From positions 1-64,000 of the forward strand of contig QHTE01000069.1 in the NCBI GenBank assembly GCA_003220685.1: DNA of 64,000 nucleotides, given 5' to 3'. Shown here piece by piece: positions 1-10,400 of the stretch; position 1 is the first letter of the stretch, and every line of letters starts with the position of its first letter. The stretch comes from Candidatus Rokuibacteriota bacterium (GTDB taxonomy: Bacteria > Methylomirabilota > Methylomirabilia > Rokubacteriales > CSP1-6). Made by a program: the position numbers and the translations under genes. The notes under the pieces are model-generated. The model searched no databases. It saw only the letters and a list, made by a program, of their open reading frames with translations, and was not told where the DNA came from.

Positions 1-1053
1 TCGAGCTTCGTCGGGCTGGGCGGCGGCAACCCGCTCAAGTCGCTGGTTTCAATCTTGCTCGGCTTCGTGCTCGCCGCCGTGGGGCTCGACATCGTCACCG
101 GCCAGCTCCGGATGACCTTCGGCTTCGTCGACCTCATGAAGGGGTTCGACTTCATCGTCGCCGTCATCGGCCTCTTCGGGATCGGTGAGATCCTCTTGTC
201 CGTCGAGGAAGGCCTCTCCTTCCGCAGCGTTCCGACGGGCATGAATTTGAGAGTCGTCCTGGAGACCTGGAAGGTGCTGCCCCGTTACGCTCGCACCTTC
301 GTGCGCGGCTCCTTCATCGGCTTCTGGATGGGGTTCAAGCCGGGCGGGGCCACGCCCGCGTCCTTCATGAGCTACGCGTTCGCGAAGCGATTCGCGAAGC
401 ATCCGGAGCGCTTTGGTAAAGGCGAGCTCGAGGGCGTTGTCGCGCCCGAGACGGCGGCCCACGCTGCGGGCGTGGCCGCGATCTTGCCGATGATCACACT
501 TGGGATTCCGGGATCACCGACAGCCGCGGTGATGCTGGGCGGCCTCATCATCTGGGGTCTCCAGCCCGGGCCGCTCCTGTTCAAAGAGAAGCCCGACTTC
601 GTCTGGGGGCTCATCGCGAGCATGTACACGGGCAACATCATCGGCGTGTTGATGGTCCTCGCCTTCGTACCGTTCTTCGCGGCGATTCTCCGGATCCCGT
701 TCGCAATCCTCACGCCCGTGATCGTGGTCGTCTGCGCCGTCGGCTCCTACGCCGTGCACAACAGCATGATCGACATCTGGTACATGGTGATCTTCGGAGT
801 CGTGGGATACGTGTTCAAGAAGCTCGACTACCCACTCGCACCGCTCGTGCTGGCCCTCGTGCTCGGCGACCTGGCCGAGAACGCGCTCCGCCAGAGTCTC
901 ATCATGTCCCAGGGCTCATTCGCGATCTTCTTGACGCGCCCGATCGCGGGCGCCATCACGGCCGTGGCTATCTTCTTCTTCGTGCTCCCGGTGCTGACAC
1001 CTTGGTGGCGGCGAGCGCGCGGGACCGCGGTGCCGGCGCCGCGGGAGACCTGA
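1..1053 (+). CDS. tctA: Tripartite tricarboxylate transporter permease, TctA family (5' truncated by window edge)
   Basis: Open from base 1; motifs GFWMGFKPGGATPASFMSYAFAKRFAK and ITLGIPGSPTAAVMLGGLIIWGLQPGPLL typical of TctA. Confidence 0.9.
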   Translation, partial: SSFVGLGGGNPLKSLVSILLGFVLAAVGLDIVTGQLRMTFGFVDLMKGFDFIVAVIGLFGIGEILLSVEEGLSFRSVPTGMNLRVVLETWKVLPRYARTFVRGSFIGFWMGFKPGGATPASFMSYAFAKRFAKHPERFGKGELEGVVAPETAAHAAGVAAILPMITLGIPGSPTAAVMLGGLIIWGLQPGPLLFKEKPDFVWGLIASMYTGNIIGVLMVLAFVPFFAAILRIPFAILTPVIVVVCAVGSYAVHNSMIDIWYMVIFGVVGYVFKKLDYPLAPLVLALVLGDLAENALRQSLIMSQGSFAIFLTRPIAGAITAVAIFFFVLPVLTPWWRRARGTAVPAPRET

Positions 1054-1751
1054 TGGCGCTCCTCACCGACCCCGAGTTCTGGTTGCGGCTGTTCGGCATC
1101 GGCATGGTCAACCTCCTCCTCTCGGGCGACAACGCCCTCGTCATCGCGCTGGCGGTGCGGGCGCTGCCCAAGCACAAGCGGATGCTGGGGCAGATCTGGG
1201 GCGCCGCCGGTGCGGTCGTGCTGCGCCTGATCTTCGTCGGGATCGTGAGCGTACTCTTGAGAATCCCGCTGCTGCAGCTCGTGGGCGGGCTGCTCCTCGT
1301 GTGGATCGCGGTCAGGCTCGTCAGGCCGGAGACTGCCGGCGAGAACCAGGTCCGGCGGGGCGCTTCCCTCTGGGAGGCGATCTGGATCATCATCGTCGCC
1401 GACGTGACGATGAGCCTCGACAACGTGCTCGCGATCGCGGCGACCGCCCACGGCGATTTCCTCCTCGTGATGTTCGGCATCGGCCTCTCGCTGCCGATCG
1501 TTGTCTGGGGCGCCGGGCTCCTGGCGCTCCTCATGAACCGCTATACGTGGATCGTCTGGCTCGGAGGGGGCCTGCTCGGCTACGTCGCGGGCGAGATGCT
1601 GATCGAGGACCCGGTCGTCATGCGATGGTTCGGGGAGACCGCGGCAGCGCTCCACTACGGGCTGCCGATCGCCATCGGCGTGCTCGTGACGACGCTCGGG
1701 TGGTGGCTCGGGCGTGGCCGCCGGCACGCCCACGTGCCGGAGAAGCTCTGA
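1053..1751 (+). CDS. TerC/YjbE family integral membrane protein
   Basis: TGATG overlap with upstream stop; GDNALVIALAVRALP and DVTMSLDNVLAIAA motifs of the TerC family. Confidence 0.88.
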   Translation: MALLTDPEFWLRLFGIGMVNLLLSGDNALVIALAVRALPKHKRMLGQIWGAAGAVVLRLIFVGIVSVLLRIPLLQLVGGLLLVWIAVRLVRPETAGENQVRRGASLWEAIWIIIVADVTMSLDNVLAIAATAHGDFLLVMFGIGLSLPIVVWGAGLLALLMNRYTWIVWLGGGLLGYVAGEMLIEDPVVMRWFGETAAALHYGLPIAIGVLVTTLGWWLGRGRRHAHVPEKL

Positions 1752-1759
1752 GCCGGCTG

Positions 1760-2524
1760 ATGAGCACGCCCGGCCGCCGGCCAGTGGGTGATCACTCCGT
1801 CGAGCTTGGACCGATCAAGTCGACGCGGATCTACGAGGAGATCGTCCGGCAGGTCAAGCAGCTGATCGCCGAAGGACGCTTCAAGAGCGGCGACCGGCTG
1901 CCGCCCGAGCGCGAGCTGGCCGAGAAGTTCGTCGTCAGCCGCACCTCCGTGCGCGAAGCGCTACGGGCGCTCGAAAGCCTGGGGCTCATCGACATCCGGC
2001 CGGGCGAGGGCACGTTCGTCCGCGAAGTGTCGATCGACGCGCTGGTCGGCCCGCTCGCCCTGCTGATGACCACACAGCGGGAGGCGATCGGCGAGCTCTT
2101 CGAGGCACGGCGGGTGCTCGAGCCGGCGCTCGCGGCGCTCGCGGCGAGCCGTGCGACGCCGGACGAGGTCCAGGAGATGGAGCGGATCCTCGAGGACCAG
2201 GCGCGGGAGATCGCTGCCGGGAGGACCGGGCTCGCGCAGGACGCCGCGTTCCACGCCGCGGTCGGCACCGCCGCGCACAACCGGGCGATCACGCGGATCG
2301 CGCACGCGATCATGGATCTCCTGACGCAGAGCCGCGAGGAGTCGCTCAACACGCCGGGCCGGCCGACCCGCTCGCACCAGGACCACCGGCGCATCGTCGA
2401 GGCGATCGCGCGCCGCGACAGCGCCGCCGCGCGACAGGCGATGCTCGACCATCTGATCGCGGTGGAGGGGCTCGTGCTCGGGCCGGCGTCTCAGCGTCCC
2501 CGCGGCGAGAATTCGGACGCTTGA
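1760..2524 (+). CDS. GntR/FadR-family transcriptional regulator
   Basis: wHTH (SGDRLPPERELAEKFVVSRTSVREALRALESLGLIDIRPGEGTFV) followed by an FCD-like helical domain. Confidence 0.9.
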   Translation: MSTPGRRPVGDHSVELGPIKSTRIYEEIVRQVKQLIAEGRFKSGDRLPPERELAEKFVVSRTSVREALRALESLGLIDIRPGEGTFVREVSIDALVGPLALLMTTQREAIGELFEARRVLEPALAALAASRATPDEVQEMERILEDQAREIAAGRTGLAQDAAFHAAVGTAAHNRAITRIAHAIMDLLTQSREESLNTPGRPTRSHQDHRRIVEAIARRDSAAARQAMLDHLIAVEGLVLGPASQRPRGENSDA

Positions 2525-2549
2525 CCGGGTCGGCGCGACTTCGTATACT
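2521..2549 (+). promoter_or_regulatory. Predicted sigma70-type promoter TTGACC-N17-TATACT
   Basis: TTGACC 2521-2526, 17-bp spacer, TATACT 2544-2549; TSS expected about 2556. Confidence 0.6.
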
Positions 2550-2556
2550 CGCGATC

Positions 2557-2640
2557 GTGATTCGCATGACGTCGCGAGTACCGCTCCTGGGACTGATTCT
2601 GCTGGTACTGCCAGCCCTGCCTGGAGCATCCGCGACGTAA
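2557..2640 (+). CDS. Micro-ORF, 27 aa, signal-peptide-like (VIRMTSRVPLLGLILLVLPALPGASAT)
   Basis: GTG at 2557 lies at the predicted TSS; internal ATG at 2566; TAA at 2638-2640; hydrophobic core and AxA-like end; shorter than the supplied ORF cutoff. Confidence 0.4.
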   Translation: MIRMTSRVPLLGLILLVLPALPGASAT

Positions 2641-2723
2641 GCCGACAACGGATGCCACGGGCGGGGGACGGCCTGTGGCGCAGGAAACCTCAAAGGCCAC
2701 GGGTCGAACGACCCGTGGCCTTT
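2625..2723 (+). ncRNA. Candidate structured RNA / 3' end of a small transcript
   Basis: Successive helices GCATCCG...CGGATGC and CCACGGGC...GCCTGTGG, followed by a terminator hairpin. Confidence 0.35.
2692..2723 (+). terminator. Perfect inverted repeat AAAGGCCACGGGTCG-AA-CGACCCGTGGCCTTT
   Basis: 15-nt arms are exact reverse complements (14 bp with a GAAC tetraloop), followed by TTTCGTGTCT. Confidence 0.75.
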
Positions 2724-2805
2724 CGTGTCTGGGCGAGGGTTTTCCGAGAATCCAGGGACCAGCGAATGAGAGAAGGCGCGGCAGCGGTAACGAGCGGTAG
2801 AATAA

Positions 2806-2835
2806 TTGACACTGGTGCTCGTTATCCACTAACAT
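2806..2835 (+). promoter_or_regulatory. Predicted promoter for ppdK, TTGACA-N18-TAACAT
   Basis: Consensus -35 at 2806-2811 and 4/6 match -10 at 2830-2835, upstream of ATG 2877. Confidence 0.45.
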
Positions 2836-2876
2836 CACAAGACTTTTTTGGTCATCGGGGACGGAGACCCGCGCCT

Positions 2877-5588
2877 ATGACGAAATACGTCTACTTCTTC
2901 GGAGGGGGCCATGCCGAAGGCTCCTCGGTCATGCGGAACCTGCTCGGTGGTAAAGGCTGCGAACTGGCGGAAATGACCAACCTCGGCATTCCCGTGCCGC
3001 CAGGATTCACCGTGACGACGCAGGCTTGGGCCCACTACAACCGATCCGGGCACGAGTGGCCCGAGGAACTGTGGGACCAGGCCCTCGAGAACCTCCAGCG
3101 GCTCGAGTCCGCCGCGGACGCCGGATTCGGCGACCCCAAGCAGCCCCTCCTCGTGTCGGTCCGCTCGGGTGCCCGCGTCTCGATGCCCGGGATGATGGAG
3201 ACGATCCTCAATCTCGGCTTGAACGACGCCACCGTCGAGGGCCTAGCGGCGCGCACCCGCAACGAGCGATTCGCGTGGGACTGCTACCGGCGCTTCGTCA
3301 CGATGTTCGGCGACGTCGTGCTGGGCGTCCGGCGCGAGATCTTCGACGCCGAGCTCGAGGCGATGAAGTCGCGGCTAGGGGTTAAGACCGACCCGGAAGT
3401 GCCGGCGCCGGAGCTGCGCAAGCTGACCGACGCGTTCAAGAGCATCGTCAGCGAGCGGACGGGGCGCGCCTTTCCGGAAGACGTCAAGGATCAGCTCCGG
3501 CTGGCGATCAACGCCGTGTTCGACTCCTGGTTCGCGAAGAAGGCTACGGAATATCGACGCATCCACAACATCCCCGAGGAATGGGGCACGGCCGTGACCG
3601 TGATGGCCATGGTCTTCGGCAACCTCGGGGAGACCTCCGGCACCGGCGTCGGCTTCACGCGCGATCCCCGCACGGGCGAGCGGCGCTTCTACGCCGAGTA
3701 CCTGCCGAACGCGCAGGGCGAGGACGTCGTCGCGGGTATCCGCACGCCGCTCCCGATCGAGGCGCTGCATCAGCGGATGCCGGCGGTCTACGACGAGGTC
3801 CTCGAGATCGCCGGGCGCCTGGAGCGTCACTACAAGGACATGCAGGACATCGAGTTCACCGTGCAGGAGGGCAAGCTCTATCTCCTGCAGACGCGCGCCG
3901 GCAAGCGCTCGGCGCGCGCCGCCGTCAAGGTGGCTCGCGATCTGGTCAACGAGCACGTGATCGACCAGCACACGGCCCTGCTCCGCGTCCGGCCGCTGGA
4001 AGTCAACGAGGCGATCCGGCCCGTCTTCGACGACCGGGACAAGGCCGCCGCGATCCACAAGGGACGGCTGCTGGCTCGCGGGCTTCCGGCCGCGCCGGGA
4101 GCGGCGGTCGGCAAGGCGGTGTTCGATGCCGATCGCGCGGTGGAGTGGGCGCACGCGAACGAGAAGGTCATCCTCGTCAGGCCCGAGACCTCGCCGGAGG
4201 ACGTCGCCGGCATGTACGCCGCGGAAGGCATCGTCACGTCGCGCGGCGGCCGGACGTCGCACGCGGCCGTGGTCGCGGTCGGGATGGGCAAGGCCTGCGT
4301 GGTCGGCGCCGCGGAGATCCTCGTGGACGAGCAGCGCCGCGTCTTCGAGGTCGGTGGCCGCATCGTCCGCGAGGGCGACTGGATCTCGGTCGACGGCGGC
4401 ACCGGCGAGGTCCTGCTCGACAGCGTCAAGACCGTCGAGGGTCAGCTCGGCGACGAGGTCCGCGAGCTCCTGGCCTGGGCGGATCGCTACCGGACCGAAG
4501 GCCTCGGCGTGCGGGCCAACGCCGATACGCCGGCCGACGCCGAGCGGGCGCGCGAGTTCGGCGCCGAAGGCATCGGCCTCGTCCGCACCGAGCACATGTT
4601 CTTCGCGCCCGATCGGATTCGGATCGTCCGCGAGATGATCATGGCGGCCGACCAGGCGACGCGACGCGCCGCGCTCGAGAAGCTCCGCCCGTTCCAGCGC
4701 GACGACTTCATGGGCATCTTCCGCGCCATGAACGGGCTCCCGGTGACCATCCGCCTGCTCGACCCGCCGCTTCACGAGTTCCTGCCCAACCATAAGGAGT
4801 ACAAGGAGCTCATCGAGACGAAGAGCCGCTTGGAAGCGCTCGGGATCAACCCCGAGGAGCAGGCCCGCCTCGAGACGATCATCGCCAGCGTCGAGAAGCT
4901 GCGCGAGGCCAACCCGATGCTCGGCCATCGCGGCTGCCGGCTCGGCATCACGCATCCCGAGATCTACGGCATGCAGGTCCGGGCCATCATGGAGGCCGCG
5001 TGCACCGTCGTCGAGCAGGGCGTCCACACTGAGCCCGAGATCATGATCCCGCTGACCGGAACGGTCGGCGAGATGAAGGAGACGTTCGGTCAAACCAAGC
5101 GGGTCGCCGACGGCGTCATCGCCGAGACCGGCGTGTCCGTGCCGTACCTGATCGGCACGATGATCGAGGTCCCGCGCGCGGCACTGATCGCCGCCCAGAT
5201 CGCCGAGTTCGCCGAGTTCTTCTCGTTCGGGACCAACGACCTGACGCAGCTCACCTACGGCTACAGCCGCGACGACGTCGCGAAGTTCCTGCCGAAGTAC
5301 CTCGACATCGGCCTGGTCCCGCACGATCCCTTCTCGGTCCTCGACCAGGAGGGCGTCGGCGAGATGGTCAAGATCGGCATCGAGCGGGGGCGCAGTCGGC
5401 GGCCCAACTTGAAGATCGGTATCTGCGGCGAGCACGGCGGCGAGGCGTCGTCGGTGGAGTTCTGCCACCGCGTGAAGATGACCTACGTGTCGTGCTCGCC
5501 CTATCTCATCCCCGGCGCGCGGCTCGCCGCGGCGCAGGCGCGCATCAAGGAGCGCCAGGTCGGCGGCAGCGGGGACTACCGTGTGTAG
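2877..5588 (+). CDS. ppdK: Pyruvate, phosphate dikinase
   Basis: MTKYVYFFGGGHAEGSSVMRNLLGGKGCELAEMTNLG; GGRTSHAAVVAVGMGKACVVG; full-length PPDK architecture. Confidence 0.96.
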   Translation: MTKYVYFFGGGHAEGSSVMRNLLGGKGCELAEMTNLGIPVPPGFTVTTQAWAHYNRSGHEWPEELWDQALENLQRLESAADAGFGDPKQPLLVSVRSGARVSMPGMMETILNLGLNDATVEGLAARTRNERFAWDCYRRFVTMFGDVVLGVRREIFDAELEAMKSRLGVKTDPEVPAPELRKLTDAFKSIVSERTGRAFPEDVKDQLRLAINAVFDSWFAKKATEYRRIHNIPEEWGTAVTVMAMVFGNLGETSGTGVGFTRDPRTGERRFYAEYLPNAQGEDVVAGIRTPLPIEALHQRMPAVYDEVLEIAGRLERHYKDMQDIEFTVQEGKLYLLQTRAGKRSARAAVKVARDLVNEHVIDQHTALLRVRPLEVNEAIRPVFDDRDKAAAIHKGRLLARGLPAAPGAAVGKAVFDADRAVEWAHANEKVILVRPETSPEDVAGMYAAEGIVTSRGGRTSHAAVVAVGMGKACVVGAAEILVDEQRRVFEVGGRIVREGDWISVDGGTGEVLLDSVKTVEGQLGDEVRELLAWADRYRTEGLGVRANADTPADAERAREFGAEGIGLVRTEHMFFAPDRIRIVREMIMAADQATRRAALEKLRPFQRDDFMGIFRAMNGLPVTIRLLDPPLHEFLPNHKEYKELIETKSRLEALGINPEEQARLETIIASVEKLREANPMLGHRGCRLGITHPEIYGMQVRAIMEAACTVVEQGVHTEPEIMIPLTGTVGEMKETFGQTKRVADGVIAETGVSVPYLIGTMIEVPRAALIAAQIAEFAEFFSFGTNDLTQLTYGYSRDDVAKFLPKYLDIGLVPHDPFSVLDQEGVGEMVKIGIERGRSRRPNLKIGICGEHGGEASSVEFCHRVKMTYVSCSPYLIPGARLAAAQARIKERQVGGSGDYRV

Positions 5589-5613
5589 GTTCGAACTCTA
5601 GGAGGAGCGCGAA

Positions 5614-7368
5614 GTGAAAATGCCCGGGGCCCGAATCGTTCTGGAGTGCCTGAAGCGCCAGGGAGTCGACCTTGTCTTCGGTCTGCCGGGCGGCGCGGTC
5701 CTCCCCATCTACGATGCCCTGTACGATTTCGAGGGCCTGCGCCACATCCTCGTACGCCAGGAAGCCGCCGCCGGACACGCCGCGGAGGGCTACGCGCGGA
5801 CCACGGGCAAGGTGGGCGTCTGCCTCGTGACATCGGGCCCCGCCGCGACGAATCTGGTGACGGCGCTTCAGGACGCGATGATGGACTCGATCCCGATCGT
5901 CGCCTTTACCGGTCAGGTCCCGACGCACCTCATCGGCAACGACGCGTTCCAGGAGGCGGACAACGTCGGCATCACGCGGCCGTGCACGAAGCACAACTTC
6001 CTCGTGAAGGACGGCAACGACCTCGGGCCGATCATCCGCGAGGCGTTCCACATCGCGTCCACCGGGCGTCCGGGACCCGTCCACGTGGACCTGCCGAAGG
6101 ACATCCTCGTCAAGGAGTGGGAGCTCGTCTGGCCCGAGCACGTCCAGATGCGCTCGTACAACCCCAACTACGAGGGTCACCCCGGACAGGTCAAGCGCGC
6201 GGCCAAGCTTCTGGCGCGCGCGAAGAAGCCCGTGCTCTACGTGGGCGGCGGCGTGATCTCGGCCGACGCCAGCGCCGAGCTCAGACAGCTGGCCGAGCTC
6301 GGGCAGTTCCCGCTGACTCAGACCTTGATGGGTCTCGGGGCGTTTCCAATGGACCATCCGCTCTCGCTCGACATGCTCGGCATGCACGGCAGCTACTACG
6401 CCAACATGGCCGTCCACAACTCGGACGTGCTGGTCGCGGTCGGCGCGCGCTTCGACGACCGGGTGACGGGCAAGGTCGACGCGTTCGCCCCGCACGCGGA
6501 GATCGTCCACATCGACATCGATCCGTCCTCGATCTCGAAGAACATCAAGGTGGGGGTGCCGATCGTCGGCGACTGCCGGCGGGTGCTCGTCAAGCTGCTG
6601 GACGCCCTCCGCGAGGAGCTGAAGGACGAGCCGGCGCCGGCCGTCCGCGAGGGCCGGCGGCAGTGGGCCGCGCAGATCGCGCAGTGGAAGCACGACTTCC
6701 CGTTCCAGTACGAATGGAGCGACGATGTCGTCAAGCCACAGTACGTCATCCAGGAGATCTCCAACGCGACCGGCGGCGAGGCCTTTATCGTCACCGGCGT
6801 CGGCCAGCACCAGATGTGGGCGGCGCAGTACTACAAGTTCAAGCACCCGCGCATGTGGTGCACGTCGGGCGGTCTCGGCACGATGGGCTACGGGCTGCCG
6901 ACCGCGATGGGCGTCCAGGCGGCCAACCCGGGCAAGCTCGTGATCAACATCGACGGCGACGGGTCGTTCCAGATGAACAGCCAGGAGCTCGCCACTTGCT
7001 TCACCGAGGGGCTTCCGGTCAAGACCGTGATCATCAACAACGGCGGCCACGGCATGGTCCGGCAGTGGCAGCGGATCATCTACAAAGAGCGTTACTCCGC
7101 GATCGACCTGCCGCAGATCCCGGACTGGGTGCGCCTGGCCGAGGCCTACGGTTGCGTCGGCCTGCGCGTGACGAAGCCGAGCGAGCTGGTGCCGGCCATC
7201 GAGAAGATGATCGCGACGCCGGCCCCCGTCATCCTCGACGTGTGCGTCGACAAGGACGAGTGCGTGTTCCCAATGGTGCCGGCCGGCGGCGCCAACACCG
7301 ACATGATCCTGGCGCCGCCCACCCGCGAGGTGCGAGACAAAGCCTCGAAGTCGCAGACGGGCTTCTGA
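5614..7368 (+). CDS. ilvB: Acetolactate synthase large subunit
   Basis: [16 protein letters not shown]...[37 protein letters not shown] motif [14 protein letters not shown]. Confidence 0.96.
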   Translation: MKMPGARIVLECLKRQGVDLVFGLPGGAVLPIYDALYDFEGLRHILVRQEAAAGHAAEGYARTTGKVGVCLVTSGPAATNLVTALQDAMMDSIPIVAFTGQVPTHLIGNDAFQEADNVGITRPCTKHNFLVKDGNDLGPIIREAFHIASTGRPGPVHVDLPKDILVKEWELVWPEHVQMRSYNPNYEGHPGQVKRAAKLLARAKKPVLYVGGGVISADASAELRQLAELGQFPLTQTLMGLGAFPMDHPLSLDMLGMHGSYYANMAVHNSDVLVAVGARFDDRVTGKVDAFAPHAEIVHIDIDPSSISKNIKVGVPIVGDCRRVLVKLLDALREELKDEPAPAVREGRRQWAAQIAQWKHDFPFQYEWSDDVVKPQYVIQEISNATGGEAFIVTGVGQHQMWAAQYYKFKHPRMWCTSGGLGTMGYGLPTAMGVQAANPGKLVINIDGDGSFQMNSQELATCFTEGLPVKTVIINNGGHGMVRQWQRIIYKERYSAIDLPQIPDWVRLAEAYGCVGLRVTKPSELVPAIEKMIATPAPVILDVCVDKDECVFPMVPAGGANTDMILAPPTREVRDKASKSQTGF

Positions 7369-7943
7369 TGCAAAACGGCAGCGAGCCCCGCAAGCACATG
7401 ATCGCGGTCCTGGTCGAGAACAAGTTCGGTGTCCTCTCCCGCGTCGCCGGCCTGTTCTCGGCGCGCGGCTACAACATCGAGAGCCTGTCGGTGGGCGAGA
7501 CGCTCGACCCGACGGTGTCGCGCATGACGCTCGTCGTGCGCGGCGACGAGTTCGTCATCGAGCAGGTGACGAAGCAGCTGCACAAGCTGATCGACGTGAT
7601 CAAGGTGACCGACCTGACCGACGAGGGACACGTCGAGCGCGAGCTGGTGCTCATCCGCGTGAACGCCGAGCCGGCCAACCGGGCGGAGATCCTCCGCACC
7701 GCGGACATCTTCCGGGCGCGGGTCGTCGACGTCACGCCGGTCTCGTTCGTCCTGGAGGCCACCGGGGACGAGGGCAAGCTCGAGGCGCTGATCGAGCTGC
7801 TCCGGCCGATCGGCATCCAGGAGCTGGTCCGTACGGGCAAGGTGGCGATCGCGCGCGGCCCGAAGACGCGCGTTCGCCGCGTTGAGACCCCGCGCAAGCC
7901 GCGCGTCGCGGATGACCCGAAGGTGGTCGGCTTCGCCGACTAG
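7368..7943 (+). CDS. ilvN: Acetolactate synthase small subunit
   Basis: ACT domain [40 protein letters not shown] overlap with ilvB. Confidence 0.95.
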   Translation: MQNGSEPRKHMIAVLVENKFGVLSRVAGLFSARGYNIESLSVGETLDPTVSRMTLVVRGDEFVIEQVTKQLHKLIDVIKVTDLTDEGHVERELVLIRVNAEPANRAEILRTADIFRARVVDVTPVSFVLEATGDEGKLEALIELLRPIGIQELVRTGKVAIARGPKTRVRRVETPRKPRVADDPKVVGFAD

Positions 7944-7970
7944 AACGACTAGAAAAGGAAAGGACACCAG

Positions 7971-8978
7971 ATGGCCGCGAAGATCTACTACGACCAGGAC
8001 GCCGATCTCGGCCTGCTCAAGGGGCGGAAGATCGCGATCATCGGCTACGGCAGCCAGGGCCACGCCCACGCGCTGAACCTCAAGGACTCGGGGCAGGACG
8101 TCGTCGTCGGGCTCTACAAGGGCTCGAAGAGCTGGGCGAAGGCCGAGAAGGAAGGTCTCCGCGTCGCGACCGTCAACGAGGCGGCGCAGATGGCCGACGT
8201 CATCATGATCCTGCTGCCGGACCAGAGCCAACGCCACGTGTTCGAGACCGAGATCAAGGGTGGGCTGGGCAAGGGCAAGATGCTCATGTTCGCCCACGGC
8301 TTCAATATCCATTTCAACCAGGTCGTCCCGCCCCCCGAGGTCGACGTCACCATGATCGCGCCCAAGGCGCCGGGCCACGTCATGCGCGATCTCTTCACCC
8401 AGGGCCCGGGCGTCCCGGCGCTGCTCGCCGTGTACCAGGACGTCTCGGGCCGGGCCCGCGACCTCGGGCTCGCGTACGGCAAGGGCGTGGGCTGCACGCG
8501 CGCGGGCGTGATCGAAACGACGTTCAAGGAAGAGACCGAGACCGACCTGTTCGGCGAGCAGACGACGCTCTGCGGCGGCATCTCGCACCTGATCAAGGCC
8601 GCCTACGAGACGCTGGTCGAAGCGGGCTATCAGCCGGAGGTCGCCTACTTCGAGTGCATGCACGAGATGAAGCTGATCGTCGACCTCTTCTATCAGGGCG
8701 GGCTCGCCTACATGCGCTACTCCGTCTCGGACACCGCCGAGTACGGCGACTACACGCGCGGCCCGCGGGTCGTCAGCGACGCGACCAAGGCCGAGATGAA
8801 GACGATCCTCGGCGAGATCCAGTCCGGTCAGTTCGCGCGCGAGTGGGTGCTGGAGAACCAGGCCAACCGCGCCGGGTTCCTCGCGATGCGGCGGCGCGAC
8901 GCCGAGCACCCGATCGAGGAGGTCGGCAAGCGCCTGCGCGCGATGATGGCGTGGATCAAGCCGCCCCGAATGGGATGA
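7971..8978 (+). CDS. ilvC: Ketol-acid reductoisomerase
   Basis: [21 protein letters not shown]; class I length. Confidence 0.97.
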   Translation: MAAKIYYDQDADLGLLKGRKIAIIGYGSQGHAHALNLKDSGQDVVVGLYKGSKSWAKAEKEGLRVATVNEAAQMADVIMILLPDQSQRHVFETEIKGGLGKGKMLMFAHGFNIHFNQVVPPPEVDVTMIAPKAPGHVMRDLFTQGPGVPALLAVYQDVSGRARDLGLAYGKGVGCTRAGVIETTFKEETETDLFGEQTTLCGGISHLIKAAYETLVEAGYQPEVAYFECMHEMKLIVDLFYQGGLAYMRYSVSDTAEYGDYTRGPRVVSDATKAEMKTILGEIQSGQFAREWVLENQANRAGFLAMRRRDAEHPIEEVGKRLRAMMAWIKPPRMG

Positions 8979-9607
8979 TGGCGAAGCTTCTCGTCGCGCG
9001 CGAGGGCTGGCCCTTCATCGCGATTCCGGCGGCGATCGCCGCCGGGCTCGCGCTGACCGGCCGGCGCGCCCTCGCGGTGCCCTTCGCGGCAGCGTCGTTG
9101 GCCTCCCTCGGCTTCTTCCGCGACCCGGAGCGTGAGACACCGGCCATTCCCGGCGCGGTGCTGTCGCCGGCCGATGGCAGGGTGATGTCCGTCGACGAGC
9201 TCGACGACCAGTTCGTCGGCCCGTCCGTGCGCGTCGCGACCTTCCTGTCGCCGCTCGACGTGCACGTCAACCGCGCGCCCATCGCCGGGCTGGTCGTCGG
9301 CGTCACGTACTCGCGGGGCCGCTTCGTCGCCGCCTATCAGGCGGAGGCGGGGCAGGCGAACGAGCGCTGCGTCGTCAATCTCCAGGGCGACAGCATCAGG
9401 GTCACGGTGGTCCAGATCGCCGGCGCGGTCGCGCGGCGCATCGTGTGCCGCGTGGGCCCCGGCGACAAGCTGTCGGCGGGCGAGCGCTTCGGGATGATCC
9501 GGTTCGGCTCGCGCACCGACTGCTACATGCCGCGCGGCACGCAGGTGCACGTCCGGGCCGGCGACCGGGTCACCGGCGGCGTCACCGTGCTGGGGATGGC
9601 CTCGTGA
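8975..9607 (+). CDS. psd: Phosphatidylserine decarboxylase (short, archaeal-type)
   Basis: [36 protein letters not shown] (GS cleavage motif). Confidence 0.93.
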   Translation: MMAKLLVAREGWPFIAIPAAIAAGLALTGRRALAVPFAAASLASLGFFRDPERETPAIPGAVLSPADGRVMSVDELDDQFVGPSVRVATFLSPLDVHVNRAPIAGLVVGVTYSRGRFVAAYQAEAGQANERCVVNLQGDSIRVTVVQIAGAVARRIVCRVGPGDKLSAGERFGMIRFGSRTDCYMPRGTQVHVRAGDRVTGGVTVLGMAS

Positions 9608-10392
9608 TCCGGCGTCACAAGGGGCCGCGGCGGCGGCGCTGGCACGAGCTCCGCGAGAAGCGCGGGCGCGGCATCGTCCTCTTGCCGAGCCTCCTCACCA
9701 CCGGCAATCTCTTCTGCGGCTTCTTCGCGCTCCTGCTCACGGTGGAGGGACGGTTCACCGAGGCGGCGCTGGCGATCTTCGTCGCGATGGTCATGGATCT
9801 GCTCGACGGGCGGGTGGCGCGGCTGATGAAAGCCACCAGCCAGTTCGGCGTGGAGTTCGACTCGCTGGCCGACGTCGTCTCCTTCTGCGTGGCGCCGGCG
9901 TTCCTGGTCTACTCCTTCGCGCTGAAGGACCTGAGCCGACCGGCGTGGTTCGGCGCCTTTCTGTTCGTGATCTGCGGCGCGCTCAGGCTCGCGCGCTTCA
10001 ACGTCCAGACCGGCACGGTCGATCGGCGCTTCTTCATCGGGCTCAGCACACCCGCGGCGGCCGGCGTGATCGCCTCCAGCGTGGCACTGCTCGGTGACGA
10101 GCCTCCGGAGCGCTGGGAGCAGATCGCGCTGGCGGCCGCGTCGGGCGTGCTGGCGCTGCTCATGGTCTCCACGTTCCGCTATTGGAGCTTCAAGGAGGTG
10201 GACTTTGTGCGGCGCCGGCCGGTGCAGACGCTCCTGGTCGTCGTCCTGGCCATCATGATCGTGGCCACCAAGCACGACGTGTTCCTCTTCGCGCTCTTCA
10301 CCGGCTACGCCGTCTCGGGACCGGTGCGGCGCCTGCTCGTTGGACGCTCGCTCTCGGCGCCGGCCGAGCTGGCCACCAAGGAATCGCCGTAG
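9604..10392 (+). CDS. pssA: CDP-diacylglycerol-serine O-phosphatidyltransferase
   Basis: CDP-alcohol phosphatidyltransferase motif MDLLDGRVARLMKATSQFGVEFDSLADVVSF. Confidence 0.93.
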   Translation: MIRRHKGPRRRRWHELREKRGRGIVLLPSLLTTGNLFCGFFALLLTVEGRFTEAALAIFVAMVMDLLDGRVARLMKATSQFGVEFDSLADVVSFCVAPAFLVYSFALKDLSRPAWFGAFLFVICGALRLARFNVQTGTVDRRFFIGLSTPAAAGVIASSVALLGDEPPERWEQIALAAASGVLALLMVSTFRYWSFKEVDFVRRRPVQTLLVVVLAIMIVATKHDVFLFALFTGYAVSGPVRRLLVGRSLSAPAELATKESP

Positions 10393-10400
10393 GAGGCCGT

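Noticed and set aside
2641-2723. Possible c-di-GMP (GEMM) or cobalamin riboswitch because of AAAGGCCACGGG and GGAAACC strings
   Set aside because: The conserved cores and ordering of these classes are not present; kept only as an unassigned structured RNA candidate.
3375-5468. 697-aa minus-strand ORF opposite ppdK
   Set aside because: Shadow ORF of a well-supported PPDK gene.
5589-5613. Attenuator or T-box leader for ilvB
   Set aside because: Only ~25 bp separate ppdK and ilvB and contain just a Shine-Dalgarno (AGGAGGAG).
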